A stretch of DNA of 60,318 bases from Bacteroidales bacterium (GCA_018056955.1 JAGPEQ010000011.1:1-60318), one strand, 5' to 3'; positions 42,816 through 52,088 are shown, counted from the stretch's first letter. Notes: a model not told the origin generated them from the sequence alone. A program made the numbers and translations.

Positions 42816-44398
42816 AAGCCCCAGCAAATGCCAGCTTCAACTTGCATCTGCTTGCCCAGCATAAAGTTTGGGGTGTACTTATAGCTAGTGTAGTTCTTGA
42901 TGTTGTTAACCCCTCCGGCGATAAAGATATACCCATCGTTAATTATCTGGTATCGAGCACCCACTTGCCAGAACGTTTGCTCCCACTCTACTTGCTCCAT
43001 GAAGGGCAGTCCTAGTCGTTCGGTTGTAATCTTTGTATAATCGGGACCTTTTCGGCTTTTGGTAAAACTTCCGAATAGCTGTAATCCCCGGGTAGGGTGA
43101 TAACTTAGGGCAAAATGTATTTCATCGGCATTATCGGTAAGGTAATGGCCTAGGTTAAACCTGTTACTCTCGTATGTGGTTGTTTCAATAATATGCTTAA
43201 ATGCTAGCGGATTAGTACGGGTGTACTCAAAGGTTAATGATAAATTGCTCAAAGGGAGGTCCCACACCCTGAAGCCCGCTTTCAGGCTGTAAAAATTGCT
43301 GTGCTTATCGGGGTTAAACATATTTTTCATCGAAAGCTCATCCAGGAAAAGAGTGGCGTAAAGGTGAAGGTGCTTAACGTTGTACGATGAGATATCAAAA
43401 AACATCTGCGAGTTTTGCCCAACCTGGTTGCTCATGCCATTCAGGTGATGGTCAATTGATTTGTAAAAGAAAAATGGTATAAGGTAGGCGGGTTGAACCT
43501 CAAGGTCAGAGTAAACGATTGAGTTCCCCACGGAAAGGTTTAACCCCCTGTAGGGTTTAAAGGTTATAAGGTTAGCGGCGATGTACTTGTTGTGGTAAAC
43601 CTTTCGGGTTTCTCCAAAGCTTATGTATGTTCTTGCGGAATCAATTACCTGCGATACAAGCCAACCGTGAATGTAGTTCAGCTCTATCCACCTAGCAGGT
43701 TTTACATTAAGTTTTAGCATGGCAAACGATGGTGTGCGCCCCCCCAGAATATTTGTGCCGTTATAACCGGAGCCCCACTGAACATGATCCTTAATCATTC
43801 CTATGCTGCCCCATTTCCATCCATAGGTTATACCGCCTCTCATTTCGCTAAATTCACCCCCATCTCCATCTACCTTGTAGTTACCGCCTTGCTCTCGGGT
43901 CAAATAGGTTGGCATCGCAAGCCTATAATTCTGGGCATAATCGCGGAGACTTGCATAAAAACCAAATCTTCCGGCATGCCCATGCACCTCTGCTCCAACC
44001 CAACGGTTATAGGCAAATGCACTATCATTTTTAATGGTGTTTACACCCAGCAAGGGATTTATTGTAATACTGTAAAGTGAGTCGGATCGATACAGGATAT
44101 CAAATCGTTTTTTCCCCTTAGCAGCATTATCCTTATCAAAATCGGCCAAGTAAAATTCAAGCTCCTTCCTTTGACGGTTATTCAGCTTTTCTTTCTGTTC
44201 GTTTGCCTGTGTTAGTAACGTTTTGATAAAATCACGACTGTAAGGCTTAACGCTGGTATTTACATTTACAATGCCAAGCGTATTTAGCTCATCAATAAAC
44301 TCGTAGATACCGATATTTGAGATATGGTGATATGTTTCCTGTGCATACAAATAGGGCGAAGCAAGTGTTATTGCAATTGCAATTATTAGTTTCTTCAT
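42812..44398 (-). CDS. Capsule assembly Wzi-like outer membrane protein
   Basis: A 528-residue secreted beta-barrel protein with signal peptide (cleavage near LYAQ-E). The N-terminal plug region YEFIDELNTLGIV ... VKPYSRDFIK and the barrel segments HVQWGSGYNGTNILGGRTPSFAMLKLNV fit the Bacteroidota capsule assembly Wzi family, in which a WGxG and a short IL(S/G) motif recur. The C-terminus ends in an aromatic residue (CWGF), as for outer membrane barrels. A role in surface polysaccharide attachment fits the adjacent sugar transferase. Not aligned to E. coli Wzi, so confidence is moderate. Confidence 0.7.
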   Translation of the reverse strand: MKKLIIAIAITLASPYLYAQETYHHISNIGIYEFIDELNTLGIVNVNTSVKPYSRDFIKTLLTQANEQKEKLNNRQRKELEFYLADFDKDNAAKGKKRFDILYRSDSLYSITINPLLGVNTIKNDSAFAYNRWVGAEVHGHAGRFGFYASLRDYAQNYRLAMPTYLTREQGGNYKVDGDGGEFSEMRGGITYGWKWGSIGMIKDHVQWGSGYNGTNILGGRTPSFAMLKLNVKPARWIELNYIHGWLVSQVIDSARTYISFGETRKVYHNKYIAANLITFKPYRGLNLSVGNSIVYSDLEVQPAYLIPFFFYKSIDHHLNGMSNQVGQNSQMFFDISSYNVKHLHLYATLFLDELSMKNMFNPDKHSNFYSLKAGFRVWDLPLSNLSLTFEYTRTNPLAFKHIIETTTYESNRFNLGHYLTDNADEIHFALSYHPTRGLQLFGSFTKSRKGPDYTKITTERLGLPFMEQVEWEQTFWQVGARYQIINDGYIFIAGGVNNIKNYTSYKYTPNFMLGKQMQVEAGICWGF

Positions 44399-44488
44399 TG
44401 TGGCGTCAATTTTTTTAGTAAAGTTACAACATTAACCCAATATTTTCATTTGGGTTTAAGTGTGAACTTAGCTACTTGATTTGTTTTG

Positions 44489-44506
44489 GGTAACAAATTT
44501 GTTACC
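44489..44506. promoter_or_regulatory. 18-bp perfect palindrome in divergent promoter region
   Basis: GGTAACAAATTTGTTACC is a perfect inverted repeat with no spacer. It lies 8 bp ahead of an exact -7 element (TACATTTG, 44514-44521) of the TPR lipoprotein gene and 91 bp upstream of the Wzi-like gene start. Operator function is inferred from the symmetry and placement. Confidence 0.55.
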
Positions 44507-44513
44507 TTATTGT

Positions 44514-44521
44514 TACATTTG
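44514..44521 (+). promoter_or_regulatory. -7 element for TPR lipoprotein gene
   Basis: Exact TAnnTTTG match (TACATTTG). The -33 candidates give spacings of 12 (44498-44501, inside the palindrome) or 25 bp, so the upstream element is uncertain. The ATG at 44543 is 21 bp downstream. Confidence 0.5.
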
Positions 44522-44542
44522 CAGCGATTAAAATAGCCTATA

Positions 44543-45427
44543 ATGATAAAACAACTAAAATTCCCGCTAACATTTGTCCTAATAGGAACGCTAGTACTTT
44601 CTTGTGCGGTTTCGAAAAAAAATAAGCAGCTATCCGATGAGGCCAAGCGAGCTTTTGAAATGAACGACTATCAGGCTGCATTGGCTTCGTATGAACAGCT
44701 AATTGCGACAGGTAAAGGTGTTACCGGTGACGTTTGGAACAAAGCCGGTATTGCCGCATGGGAGGTTGGACAAACCGAAAAGGCAATTGATTACCTGGAA
44801 AAAGCCAAGAAGGAAAACAGTGCCGATGCTCAGGGCTTATTTGCACTTGCAAAGGCCTACCGTAAAATTGATAATCTTTCGCGTGAGATTGTTAACCTTA
44901 AACTTTGCGTTGACCTTAACCAACCGGAATTGCTATCTCAGGCAAGGGCTACGCTTTTTGATGCATACATAAGGAGCGAGAACTGGAACTTGGCCGATTC
45001 ATTATGGAATGCATTAGCCCCACAGTATCAGTCCGATGTAAACCTTAAAACAGGCTACCTGATTGTTAACCGAAAGCTGAAAAACAACCAGAAAGCGGAA
45101 ATGCTTGCAAAGGAGTTACTAAAGCACGATAAAAATAATACCGAAGCTCTGGAATTCCTTGGAGAGTATCACTTTAACCGGGCCGATGAGCTTTACGTGA
45201 GCGAAATGAACGCTTACGAGAAGAACAAGACCACCAAACAGTATAAGCAGCTTACCGAGGCTTTAAAGAAGGTGAATGCCGATTATAAAATCTCGCGCGA
45301 TTACTTTGAAACCCTTTACAGGCTGAAGCCCGATAAAAGGTATGCCCGTTACCTGGGTAACATCTATACCCGTTTTGAGAATAAGCAAAAGGCCGATTAC
45401 TGGTATAAACTTGCTAAGTATAAATAA
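44543..45427 (+). CDS. TPR-repeat lipoprotein
   Basis: A 294-residue protein with lipoprotein signal (MIKQLKFPLTFVLIGTLVLSC, Cys21) and several tetratricopeptide repeats between about 32 and 280 (for example AKRAFEMNDYQAALASYEQL, VWNKAGIAAWEVGQTEKAID, AQGLFALAKAYRKIDNLSRE). Probably an outer membrane or periplasmic scaffold. Its 5-prime region has a strong palindrome and promoter element. A bidirectional terminator follows. Confidence 0.83.
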   Translation: MIKQLKFPLTFVLIGTLVLSCAVSKKNKQLSDEAKRAFEMNDYQAALASYEQLIATGKGVTGDVWNKAGIAAWEVGQTEKAIDYLEKAKKENSADAQGLFALAKAYRKIDNLSREIVNLKLCVDLNQPELLSQARATLFDAYIRSENWNLADSLWNALAPQYQSDVNLKTGYLIVNRKLKNNQKAEMLAKELLKHDKNNTEALEFLGEYHFNRADELYVSEMNAYEKNKTTKQYKQLTEALKKVNADYKISRDYFETLYRLKPDKRYARYLGNIYTRFENKQKADYWYKLAKYK

Positions 45428-45454
45428 AAAAAGCGCGTTAAACGCGCTTTTTTT
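45426..45454. terminator. Bidirectional terminator between TPR gene and glmS
   Basis: Stem GCGCGT/ACGCGC around loop TAA, flanked by seven A on the left and seven T on the right: suitable on both strands for convergent transcription units. Confidence 0.85.
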
Positions 45455-45474
45455 ATTTATAGAATATGCTTGAT

Positions 45475-47310
45475 TTACTCCACTGTAACCGATTTTGCTA
45501 AGTTTCGTGGCTGATCAACGTTGCATCCACGCATAACGGCTATGTGGTAAGCCAGTAGCTGTAATGGGATAACGGTAAGCAAAGCACCAACAATCTCGCC
45601 TGCTTCGGGTATCTCAATGGTATAGTCGGCCATTTCCTTAATGGTGGTATCGCCTTCGGTTACAACGGCAATTACAACACCCTTGCGTGCTTTCACCTCC
45701 TGAACGTTGCTTACAATTTTCTCGTAGCTGCTGTCCTTAATTGCAATAACCACTACCGGCATGGTATCATCAATCAGGGCAATGGGCCCATGTTTCATCT
45801 CGGCAGCGGGATAACCTTCAGCGTGGATATACGATATCTCCTTGAGTTTAAGTGCGCCCTCAAGCGCAACCGGGAAATAGTAGCCCCTACCAAGGTAAAG
45901 GAAGTTACGTGAATCCTTAAAACGCTCTGAAATAACTTTGACTAGCTCCTCGCTTTGTAGTATTTTCTCAATTTTATCCGGTACAAGGGTAACCTCGCGA
46001 ATAAGTTCGCGGTAACGCTCCTCGGTAAGTGTACCACGCCTGCGGCCAAGCAGTATGGCCATCATGATTAGAACGGTTACCTGAGCGGTAAATGCTTTGG
46101 TAGATGCAACCCCAATTTCAGGGCCTGCATGGGTATAAACGCCGGCGTGTGTTTCGCGGGGGATACTTGATCCAACCACATTACAAATTCCTAGCGCAAG
46201 CGCTCCGGCTTCCTTGGCAAGTCTTATTGCTGCCAGGGTATCGGCGGTTTCGCCGCTCTGGCTAATGGCTATCACCACATCATCCTTATTGATAATGGGG
46301 TTGCGGTAGCGGAACTCCGAGGCGTACTCAACCTCTACGGGTATGCGGGCCAAATCCTCAATCAGGTACTCACCCACAAGCGCAGCGTGCCACGATGTAC
46401 CACAGCCTATTAGAATTATACGTTTGGCTTCTGTAAGGTTTGGTAGTACGCTATACAGGCCGCCAAGGTGAATTTCAAATGGGTCGCTCGAGATACGGCC
46501 ACGATAGGTGTCGTGTATGCTACGCGGTTGCTCGAATATCTCTTTGAGCATGAAGTGCTCGTAACCGCCTTTCTCTATTGCCTCAATATCAATATCGATC
46601 TGCTGGATGTTGGGTTCAAGCGCTTGGTTGTAAATGGTTTTCAGAACCATTTGATTGCGCTGGAGTACAGCAACATCGTTATCGTTAAGGAAAATTACAC
46701 TTTTGGTAAACTCAACAATTGGAGTGGCATCGGAAGCAATAAAGTACTCGCCTTCGCCAACCCCTATTACCAGCGGGCTGCCCTTGCGGGCTGCAATCAG
46801 CTTATCGGGTTCATCGCGGTTAATTACAACTATACCGTACGCTCCTACAACCTTTGTCAGCGCTAAGCGGACTGCAATTTCGGGGGTAACATTTCCTTTC
46901 AGGTAGATGTACTCAATTAGGTTAACCAGAACCTCAGTATCGGTTTCCGACTTAAAGATGTAACCCCTCTTCTCCAGCTTGCTACGGAGTAGGCTGTAGT
47001 TTTCAATAATCCCATTATGGATAAGGATGAACTTGCCGTTCATCGACTCATGGGGGTGGGCATTTATGTCGTTAGGCTCGCCGTGGGTAGCCCAGCGGGT
47101 ATGGCCTATTCCAATTGTGCCGGGGAGTGGTCTATCGCCAATAAAGGCTTCCAGATCGCTTACCTTTCCCTTCTGTTTTGCAAGAAACGGATCGCCATTA
47201 ACAATACAAATACCGGCCGAATCGTATCCCCGGTACTCCAGGCGTTTTAAACCGTTTATCACAATAGGAAAAGCTTGCCTATACCCAATATATCCAACAA
47301 TTCCGCACAT
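45475..47310 (-). CDS. glmS: Glutamine-fructose-6-phosphate aminotransferase
   Basis: A 611-residue enzyme with N-terminal class II glutaminase (Cys2 nucleophile after MCGIVGYIG; GHTRWATHGEP) and two SIS domains (GCGTSWHAALVGEYLIE; SQSGETADT; AEGYPAAEMKHGPIAL), ending in PRNLAKSVTVE. It makes glucosamine-6-P, the entry step to UDP-GlcNAc for peptidoglycan, LPS and the CapEFG product. The upstream DUF4270 gene ends 1 bp from its start. Confidence 0.97.
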   Translation of the reverse strand: MCGIVGYIGYRQAFPIVINGLKRLEYRGYDSAGICIVNGDPFLAKQKGKVSDLEAFIGDRPLPGTIGIGHTRWATHGEPNDINAHPHESMNGKFILIHNGIIENYSLLRSKLEKRGYIFKSETDTEVLVNLIEYIYLKGNVTPEIAVRLALTKVVGAYGIVVINRDEPDKLIAARKGSPLVIGVGEGEYFIASDATPIVEFTKSVIFLNDNDVAVLQRNQMVLKTIYNQALEPNIQQIDIDIEAIEKGGYEHFMLKEIFEQPRSIHDTYRGRISSDPFEIHLGGLYSVLPNLTEAKRIILIGCGTSWHAALVGEYLIEDLARIPVEVEYASEFRYRNPIINKDDVVIAISQSGETADTLAAIRLAKEAGALALGICNVVGSSIPRETHAGVYTHAGPEIGVASTKAFTAQVTVLIMMAILLGRRRGTLTEERYRELIREVTLVPDKIEKILQSEELVKVISERFKDSRNFLYLGRGYYFPVALEGALKLKEISYIHAEGYPAAEMKHGPIALIDDTMPVVVIAIKDSSYEKIVSNVQEVKARKGVVIAVVTEGDTTIKEMADYTIEIPEAGEIVGALLTVIPLQLLAYHIAVMRGCNVDQPRNLAKSVTVE

Positions 47311-47311
47311 A

Positions 47312-48628
47312 CTAATTGAGCTTGGTGTATGTAATTTTTAGTTTAATTGGGGTACTGTTCTGTCCGCTTTTAAGCACCCCATGCCTAATGGTAGTATTCG
47401 AGTTTGGGAATACATACAGGCTATTGTCGCTATACTCACCCTTTAGCATTCTTTGGAAATGGTAGGTTATATTGACACTGTAACCATTCCTGAATGTCCG
47501 GTACGAGCCGTTTGAGCTAAGGGTATTTGTGCTAGTTATCTGATCCTTGATCAGTCCAATCCACTCGTTACCATCCTTGTAGTAAAATAGGAGCTGACTA
47601 ATGGTTGAGTCGGGTAGCGATGTGGTGGCATCGGCCTTACCAATTATGAGCTCAGCACGATGTATTACAATGGGCATGGAGTCGCGCCATTGTGTCAGGT
47701 CGGGGAAAGTTATTTTCCCATAAACGCCGCCAAGGCTCTGGGTATAGAAAATAGTATCCTGAGTAATGGTATCGTTAAGGTGTTGTATTTTTTGGGCAGG
47801 ATCGGCCTTTGTGTAATCATGCAGGTACTCGTAAAACCTTGAACCAAAAGTATAGGTCTTGCTGGTTTTAATGGTTGAGTCCTTACCGTTAATCTGTTTA
47901 ACGTAGTGGTAGTATAGCCTAAGGTACATGTTTGAGGTTGATACGTTATAGGCTACACCGCCATAACCAGGCAACTCGTCGAAGGTTACATAAAACCCTT
48001 TAAACTTGGTGTAAAATATTTTTGAATCGGTTAACGCCAGCGAGTCCATTAACGATTGACCAAATGCAAGTGGGAGTGGTAGTTTCAGACTTCCTTTCCC
48101 TTTGAGGGTTGCGGTAACAAAAGGGGTTGGGTTGTATGTATTAACATTAATAGGGCTGAGGGCGTTCTGCTTGTCCCAGAATAGTGAGGTGTCGGTAATC
48201 TCGTGTATCCTCAGGTTAAGTTCAGTGGTGGAATCGCCGTAAAAACCGCTGGCTGTAAAGTAGAAAAATATTGAATCGGCAGTTGCAGTGGGCCCGCCAT
48301 AACCATCGGTTGATTTTCCGGGGAGGTAGCGACCAACAAAGCTTCCCTTGGTCGATCCAAAAATCTCACTGTTAACATACCCCATTACTCCCTCGGAGGC
48401 AAGGAATGAGTTTAGCGAATCCTTTGTAAGGGTAAAAGCGCTAACCTTGAACGAGGAATCTATCTTTACCTTGTAAATATCCTCGTCGGGTAAAAGATTG
48501 TTGCCTAAAAAACCGGGTTCATTATAGCATGACGTAAGCGAAAATATCGAAAGAAAAAGGCCTGAAATTAAAACACCCAAATGCCTGATTCCAATACTAC
48601 TTCTTTTTTGAAACATTTGAATTGCCAT
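47312..48628 (-). CDS. DUF4270 lipoprotein
   Basis: A 438-residue protein whose N-terminal signal (IRHLGVLISGLFLSIFSLTSC, Cys34) predicts lipidation, followed by EPGFLGNNLLPDEDIY and repeated beta-rich segments (LNLRIHEITDT, YNVSTSNMYLRLYYHY) typical of DUF4270. The family is Bacteroidota-restricted and commonly lies with glycogen synthase and glmS or panC genes. The N-terminus overlaps the upstream gene's end by 32 bp; later Met codons (residue 5) would not remove the overlap. Function unknown; outer membrane surface exposure is likely. Confidence 0.85.
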   Translation of the reverse strand: MAIQMFQKRSSIGIRHLGVLISGLFLSIFSLTSCYNEPGFLGNNLLPDEDIYKVKIDSSFKVSAFTLTKDSLNSFLASEGVMGYVNSEIFGSTKGSFVGRYLPGKSTDGYGGPTATADSIFFYFTASGFYGDSTTELNLRIHEITDTSLFWDKQNALSPINVNTYNPTPFVTATLKGKGSLKLPLPLAFGQSLMDSLALTDSKIFYTKFKGFYVTFDELPGYGGVAYNVSTSNMYLRLYYHYVKQINGKDSTIKTSKTYTFGSRFYEYLHDYTKADPAQKIQHLNDTITQDTIFYTQSLGGVYGKITFPDLTQWRDSMPIVIHRAELIIGKADATTSLPDSTISQLLFYYKDGNEWIGLIKDQITSTNTLSSNGSYRTFRNGYSVNITYHFQRMLKGEYSDNSLYVFPNSNTTIRHGVLKSGQNSTPIKLKITYTKLN

Positions 48629-49436
48629 TTAGTATCTGGTTATAAAATTCGTCGTAAATATCAATATAATTTTCACTATCCTGGTAGGGGAGTAAAGGTT
48701 TTTTAGCTGTATTTATGTGTTCAAGCACCTGACCGTTAACAGTAGGGCTACCCAAAATAACCCCATCGGAAAAGTTTACGGCAAGCTTCAGAAGGTTTTC
48801 GTAGGTTGGTTCTCGCAAAATCTCAACATCTTTCTTAGATATACCCTCCATTAACACTTTTTTCCTGGCATTCTCGTTCAAGGGTTTGCTAAAACCATCG
48901 TTATACACAGAGAAAACAACCTTAGAGTGGGCAAACAGAGGGTCGTCGGCGTAGGCCTTTTTGATCATCAGTGGGGCAAAAGCGGTGAACCAGCCATGGC
49001 AGTGGATTAAATCGGGCGACCAGCGTAGCTTTTTAACGGTTTCAATTACTCCCTTGCTGAAAAAGATAGCCCTTTCGTCGTTATCGTCGAAGGTTTCGCC
49101 GTTTTCATCGGTTAAGGTGGATTTCCTTTGGAAGTAGTCCTCGTTATCAATGAAGTACACCTGCATACGTGCACTTTGAATGGATGCCACTTTTATGATA
49201 AGGGGGTGATCCATGTCGTTGATGATTAGGTTCATCCCCGAAAGGCGTATCACCTCGTGTAGCTGGTTTCGGCGTTCATTCACACATCCATACCTTGGCA
49301 TAAATGTTCTTATCTCTCGACCCTTTTCCTGTATCCCTTGAGGTAAAAACCTACTGATTTTTGAAACCTCACTCTCAGGCAGGTATGGAAGTATCTCCTG
49401 AGAGATAAAGAGTATCTTCGCCTTTTTTTCTTTCAT
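48597..49436 (-). CDS. Short glycogen/starch synthase-like protein (GT5 catalytic domain only)
   Basis: A 279-residue protein matching just the N-terminal half of glycogen synthase: KILFISQEILPYLPESEVSK, LPQGIQEKGREIRTFMPRYG, YFQRKSTLTDENGETFDDND, DLIHCHGWFTAFAP, then SDGVILGSPTVN near 225. The GT-B C-terminal nucleotide-binding domain is missing and KxGGL is SEVSK, so the protein probably does not make glycogen alone. This short form is conserved in Bacteroidota next to DUF4270 and panC. It leads a minus-strand unit with DUF4270 and glmS, divergent from panC. Confidence 0.82.
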   Translation of the reverse strand: MKEKKAKILFISQEILPYLPESEVSKISRFLPQGIQEKGREIRTFMPRYGCVNERRNQLHEVIRLSGMNLIINDMDHPLIIKVASIQSARMQVYFIDNEDYFQRKSTLTDENGETFDDNDERAIFFSKGVIETVKKLRWSPDLIHCHGWFTAFAPLMIKKAYADDPLFAHSKVVFSVYNDGFSKPLNENARKKVLMEGISKKDVEILREPTYENLLKLAVNFSDGVILGSPTVNGQVLEHINTAKKPLLPYQDSENYIDIYDEFYNQILNGNSNVSKKK

Positions 49437-49732
49437 TTTGGATTATCCTTTTGCCGAATTTGATTAAATAGCTAAAACATCAATCACCAAGGCGCATTTT
49501 TATAATAGGCTACAAAGTTACAACTTTTTTCTTGATATTGATTAATTTGTTATGTAATTGAATACCAGTATACATGTCAAATTTAAGTTGTTATCGGTGT
49601 CCATTTAAAGTTAATTATATAGCTTTTTGATATGTTTTAGGGCATCAACAGTAAAAATCAACATACATGTTATTCAAAAATTTACAACCTTTGCAAGTTC
49701 AAAGTCGATACCTCAGTAAACTATAATTACCT

Positions 49733-50578
49733 ATGTGTGTGGTTGTTGATAAGATATCGGATCTAAAAACGATGCTTCAGGGCTTCAGGAGCGAGGGCAA
49801 AAGCATTGGCTTTGTTCCAACCATGGGAGCATTGCATAAAGGTCATGTCTCGCTGGTTGAGCGCAGTGTTGCTGAGAACGATATCACGGTTGTGAGCATT
49901 TTTGTAAATCCCACACAATTCAACGATAAAAACGACCTAAAGAACTATCCCCGAATGCCCGAAAAGGACATTGCCATGCTGGAGGCCGCAGGGGTTAATG
50001 TAGTTTTCATGCCCACCGAGAGCGAGATTTATCCTGAGCCCGATACCCGTGTGTTCGATTTTGGGATGCTCGACAAGGTGATGGAGGGGAAGTTCCGTCC
50101 GGGACACTTCAACGGCGTTGCCCAGGTGGTAAGCAAGCTTTTCGATATTGTTGAACCTCACCGGGCATACTTTGGCCAAAAGGATTACCAGCAGCTGGCC
50201 ATTATTAGGGCAATGGTTCGTATGCTGGGCTACCGGATTGAAATAGTTGGCTGCCCTATTGTGCGTGAACCCGATGGGTTGGCCATGAGCAGCCGTAACC
50301 TGCTGCTTACCCCTGAGCATAGGAAAAGCGCCCCGCTCATTTACCAAACATTAGCTGAAGCACGAAACAAAACCAATGAGTTTTCCGTTAAAGATATGAT
50401 TGATTGGGTTGTAAATAGAATCAACTCTGACCCAAATCTAAAGGTTGAGTACTTTGAGCTGGCCGATGCCGATTCCCTGCTGCCTGTTCAGGGCTGGGAT
50501 CACCCCAACGGAATTGTTGGTTGCATTGCGGTTTGGGCTGGTAATATAAGGCTTATCGATAACATGATGTTTAAATAG
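49733..50578 (+). CDS. panC: Pantoate-beta-alanine ligase
   Basis: A 281-residue ATP-dependent ligase with the HxGH site (PTMGALHKGHVSLV), VVSIFVNPTQF, RPGHFNGVAQVVSKLFDIV, FGQKDYQQLAIIRAMVR and REPDGLAMSSRN (KMSKS-equivalent region). It makes pantothenate from pantoate and beta-alanine. The 296-bp spacer to the divergent glycogen synthase-like gene is AT-rich and contains an AACCTTTG sequence one base off the -7 consensus about 40 bp upstream. panD follows after 21 bp. Confidence 0.95.
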   Translation: MCVVVDKISDLKTMLQGFRSEGKSIGFVPTMGALHKGHVSLVERSVAENDITVVSIFVNPTQFNDKNDLKNYPRMPEKDIAMLEAAGVNVVFMPTESEIYPEPDTRVFDFGMLDKVMEGKFRPGHFNGVAQVVSKLFDIVEPHRAYFGQKDYQQLAIIRAMVRMLGYRIEIVGCPIVREPDGLAMSSRNLLLTPEHRKSAPLIYQTLAEARNKTNEFSVKDMIDWVVNRINSDPNLKVEYFELADADSLLPVQGWDHPNGIVGCIAVWAGNIRLIDNMMFK

Positions 50579-50599
50579 TTCCGAAAACAGTATAAGGCG

Positions 50600-50950
50600 A
50601 TGATGATTGAAGTTTGCAAGTCGAAAATCCACAGGGTTACTATCACCGAGGCTAACCTTAACTACATTGGTAGCATTACCATTGACGAGGACCTGATGGA
50701 TGCAGCAAACATTATTGAAAACGAAAAGGTTCAGATTGTCAATATAAACAACGGCGAACGCCTTGAAACCTACGTGATAAAGGGTGAGCGTGGTAGTGGT
50801 CAGGTTTGCCTCAATGGACCTGCTGCACGCAAGTGCGTGGTGGGCGATGTGGTAATTATCATTTCCTATGCTACCATGGATTTTGAGGAGGCCAAAAAGT
50901 TTAAGCCCACCGTAATTTTCCCCGACACCGCCACCAACAAGCTTGTATAA
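50600..50950 (+). CDS. panD: Aspartate 1-decarboxylase precursor
   Basis: A 116-residue pyruvoyl enzyme precursor. Self-cleavage between Gly24 and Ser25 in YIGSITID gives the pyruvoyl group; Lys9 in the CKSKIHR segment is the substrate lysine. It supplies beta-alanine to PanC, gene next upstream. Also [16 protein letters not shown] and [11 protein letters not shown], conserved in the family. Confidence 0.96.
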   Translation: MMIEVCKSKIHRVTITEANLNYIGSITIDEDLMDAANIIENEKVQIVNINNGERLETYVIKGERGSGQVCLNGPAARKCVVGDVVIIISYATMDFEEAKKFKPTVIFPDTATNKLV

Positions 50951-50967
50951 CAAACCCGTTTACTGCA

Positions 50968-51972
50968 TTGAAAAGCATAGTGAAATCAAGGCTATTTAAC
51001 TTTGCCGTATTCTTTTCTCTTGCCATTGTACTGCTCTACTACGCTTTCAGGAGTGTCGATTTTACCCATATTGCTCAGGGTTTTAGGGAGGTAAACTATT
51101 TCTGGATAGCCATTTCGCTTTTAATTGCCCTTATTGCCCATGCTCTTAGGGCTATTCGCTGGGGTTACCTTATGGAATCCCTTGGCCACAAACCTCCTTT
51201 CAGCAACTTGTTTGCAGCAGTAATGTTCGGTTACCTGGCTAACTTAGCCCTCCCCCGCTTTGGCGAGGTGGCAAAATGTGGTAGCGTAAGTAGGGTTTCC
51301 CGAATCCGTTTTGAGTCGCTTGTTGGAACCGTTGTGGTTGAGCGCGCTGCCGACCTTGCAATGCTCCTGATTGCAACTGTTATTGTGGTTCTTGTCAAAA
51401 TCGATTCCTTTGGCCAGTATATCTACACAAAAATTGTTCATCCCATTGAGCAAAAGGCCATACATATTGAGGGATACAAGATTGTTATTCTACTGGTGAT
51501 GGCAATCGCATTTTTACTCCTTATCCGTTTCATTTTAAAAAGCGATTTCCTGGGCCAGAAGCTGAACGGGAAAATCAAAAGTGCTGTAATAGGTGTTATC
51601 GATGGACTAAAGAGTATTTACCGAACACCCAGGGTAATCCAATTCGCACTGCTCACGGTTTTAATTTGGGTAAGCTACTGGCTAATGACCTGGGCTTTAC
51701 TTTGCTCTACCCCAATTACATCGAACCTTACTGGCTGGGATGCCCTGTTTATCATGGTTATTGGTTCCTATGGCATGACTGTTCCAGTACAGGGCGGTTT
51801 TGGGGCTTACCACATTATTACTGCCTCGGCCCTTGGCATTTTTGGAATCACTTACGAGAACGGGTTGATATTTGCAATCATCTCGCACGAATCGCAAACC
51901 ATAATGGTGGTTATTGCAGGTATTGTATCGATGGTTTACCTCTACATTAAGCAGCGCAAGCCATTGGCGTAG
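50968..51972 (+). CDS. Lysylphosphatidylglycerol synthase/flippase-like membrane protein
   Basis: A 334-residue integral membrane protein with eight or so helices, of the UPF0104/LPG-synthase TM (YbhN/AglD-like) family: RAIRWGYLMESLG, LANLALPRFGEVAKCG, VVERAADLAMLL, PVQGGFGAYHIITASAL are conserved points. It starts at TTG 50968 because the frame has no ATG between the preceding stop and this codon. It lies 17 bp after panD. Such proteins may flip lipids or act in membrane lipid modification; no soluble synthase domain is attached, so lysyl transfer is unlikely. Confidence 0.8.
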   Translation: MKSIVKSRLFNFAVFFSLAIVLLYYAFRSVDFTHIAQGFREVNYFWIAISLLIALIAHALRAIRWGYLMESLGHKPPFSNLFAAVMFGYLANLALPRFGEVAKCGSVSRVSRIRFESLVGTVVVERAADLAMLLIATVIVVLVKIDSFGQYIYTKIVHPIEQKAIHIEGYKIVILLVMAIAFLLLIRFILKSDFLGQKLNGKIKSAVIGVIDGLKSIYRTPRVIQFALLTVLIWVSYWLMTWALLCSTPITSNLTGWDALFIMVIGSYGMTVPVQGGFGAYHIITASALGIFGITYENGLIFAIISHESQTIMVVIAGIVSMVYLYIKQRKPLA

Positions 51973-51998
51973 AAAATTCCAATTTACAGCATTGAAAG

Positions 51999-52029
51999 TT
52001 GTTACATACACGTTAAAAGTATACATTTG
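51999..52029 (+). promoter_or_regulatory. Promoter of metK
   Basis: TTG at 51999-52001, 20-bp spacer and exact TACATTTG at 52022-52029. Transcription would start about 52034-52036, immediately before the SAM-II fold, supporting both calls. Confidence 0.65.
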
Positions 52030-52038
52030 TGAGCTGAA

Positions 52039-52088
52039 TGTGGAAAGATTTGGCTGATTGCAACCACAAAAATAAATGCTAAAACAGC
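52039..52088 (+). ncRNA. SAM-II riboswitch upstream of metK
   Basis: P1 stem TGTGG (52039-52043)/CCACA (52064-52068) encloses GATTT (52047-52051), GGCTG (52052-52056) and ATTGCAA (52057-52063); after P1 comes AATAAATGCTAAAA (52071-52084) and CAGC (52085-52088), which pairs with GCTG at 52053-52056 to form the pseudoknot. Arrangement and the ATTGCAA and AAATGCTAAAA words match SAM-II (RF00521) as I recall it. Its place between the promoter and metK fits feedback by S-adenosylmethionine. The 64-bp gap to the start codon is longer than usual for occluding the start site. Confidence 0.72.
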
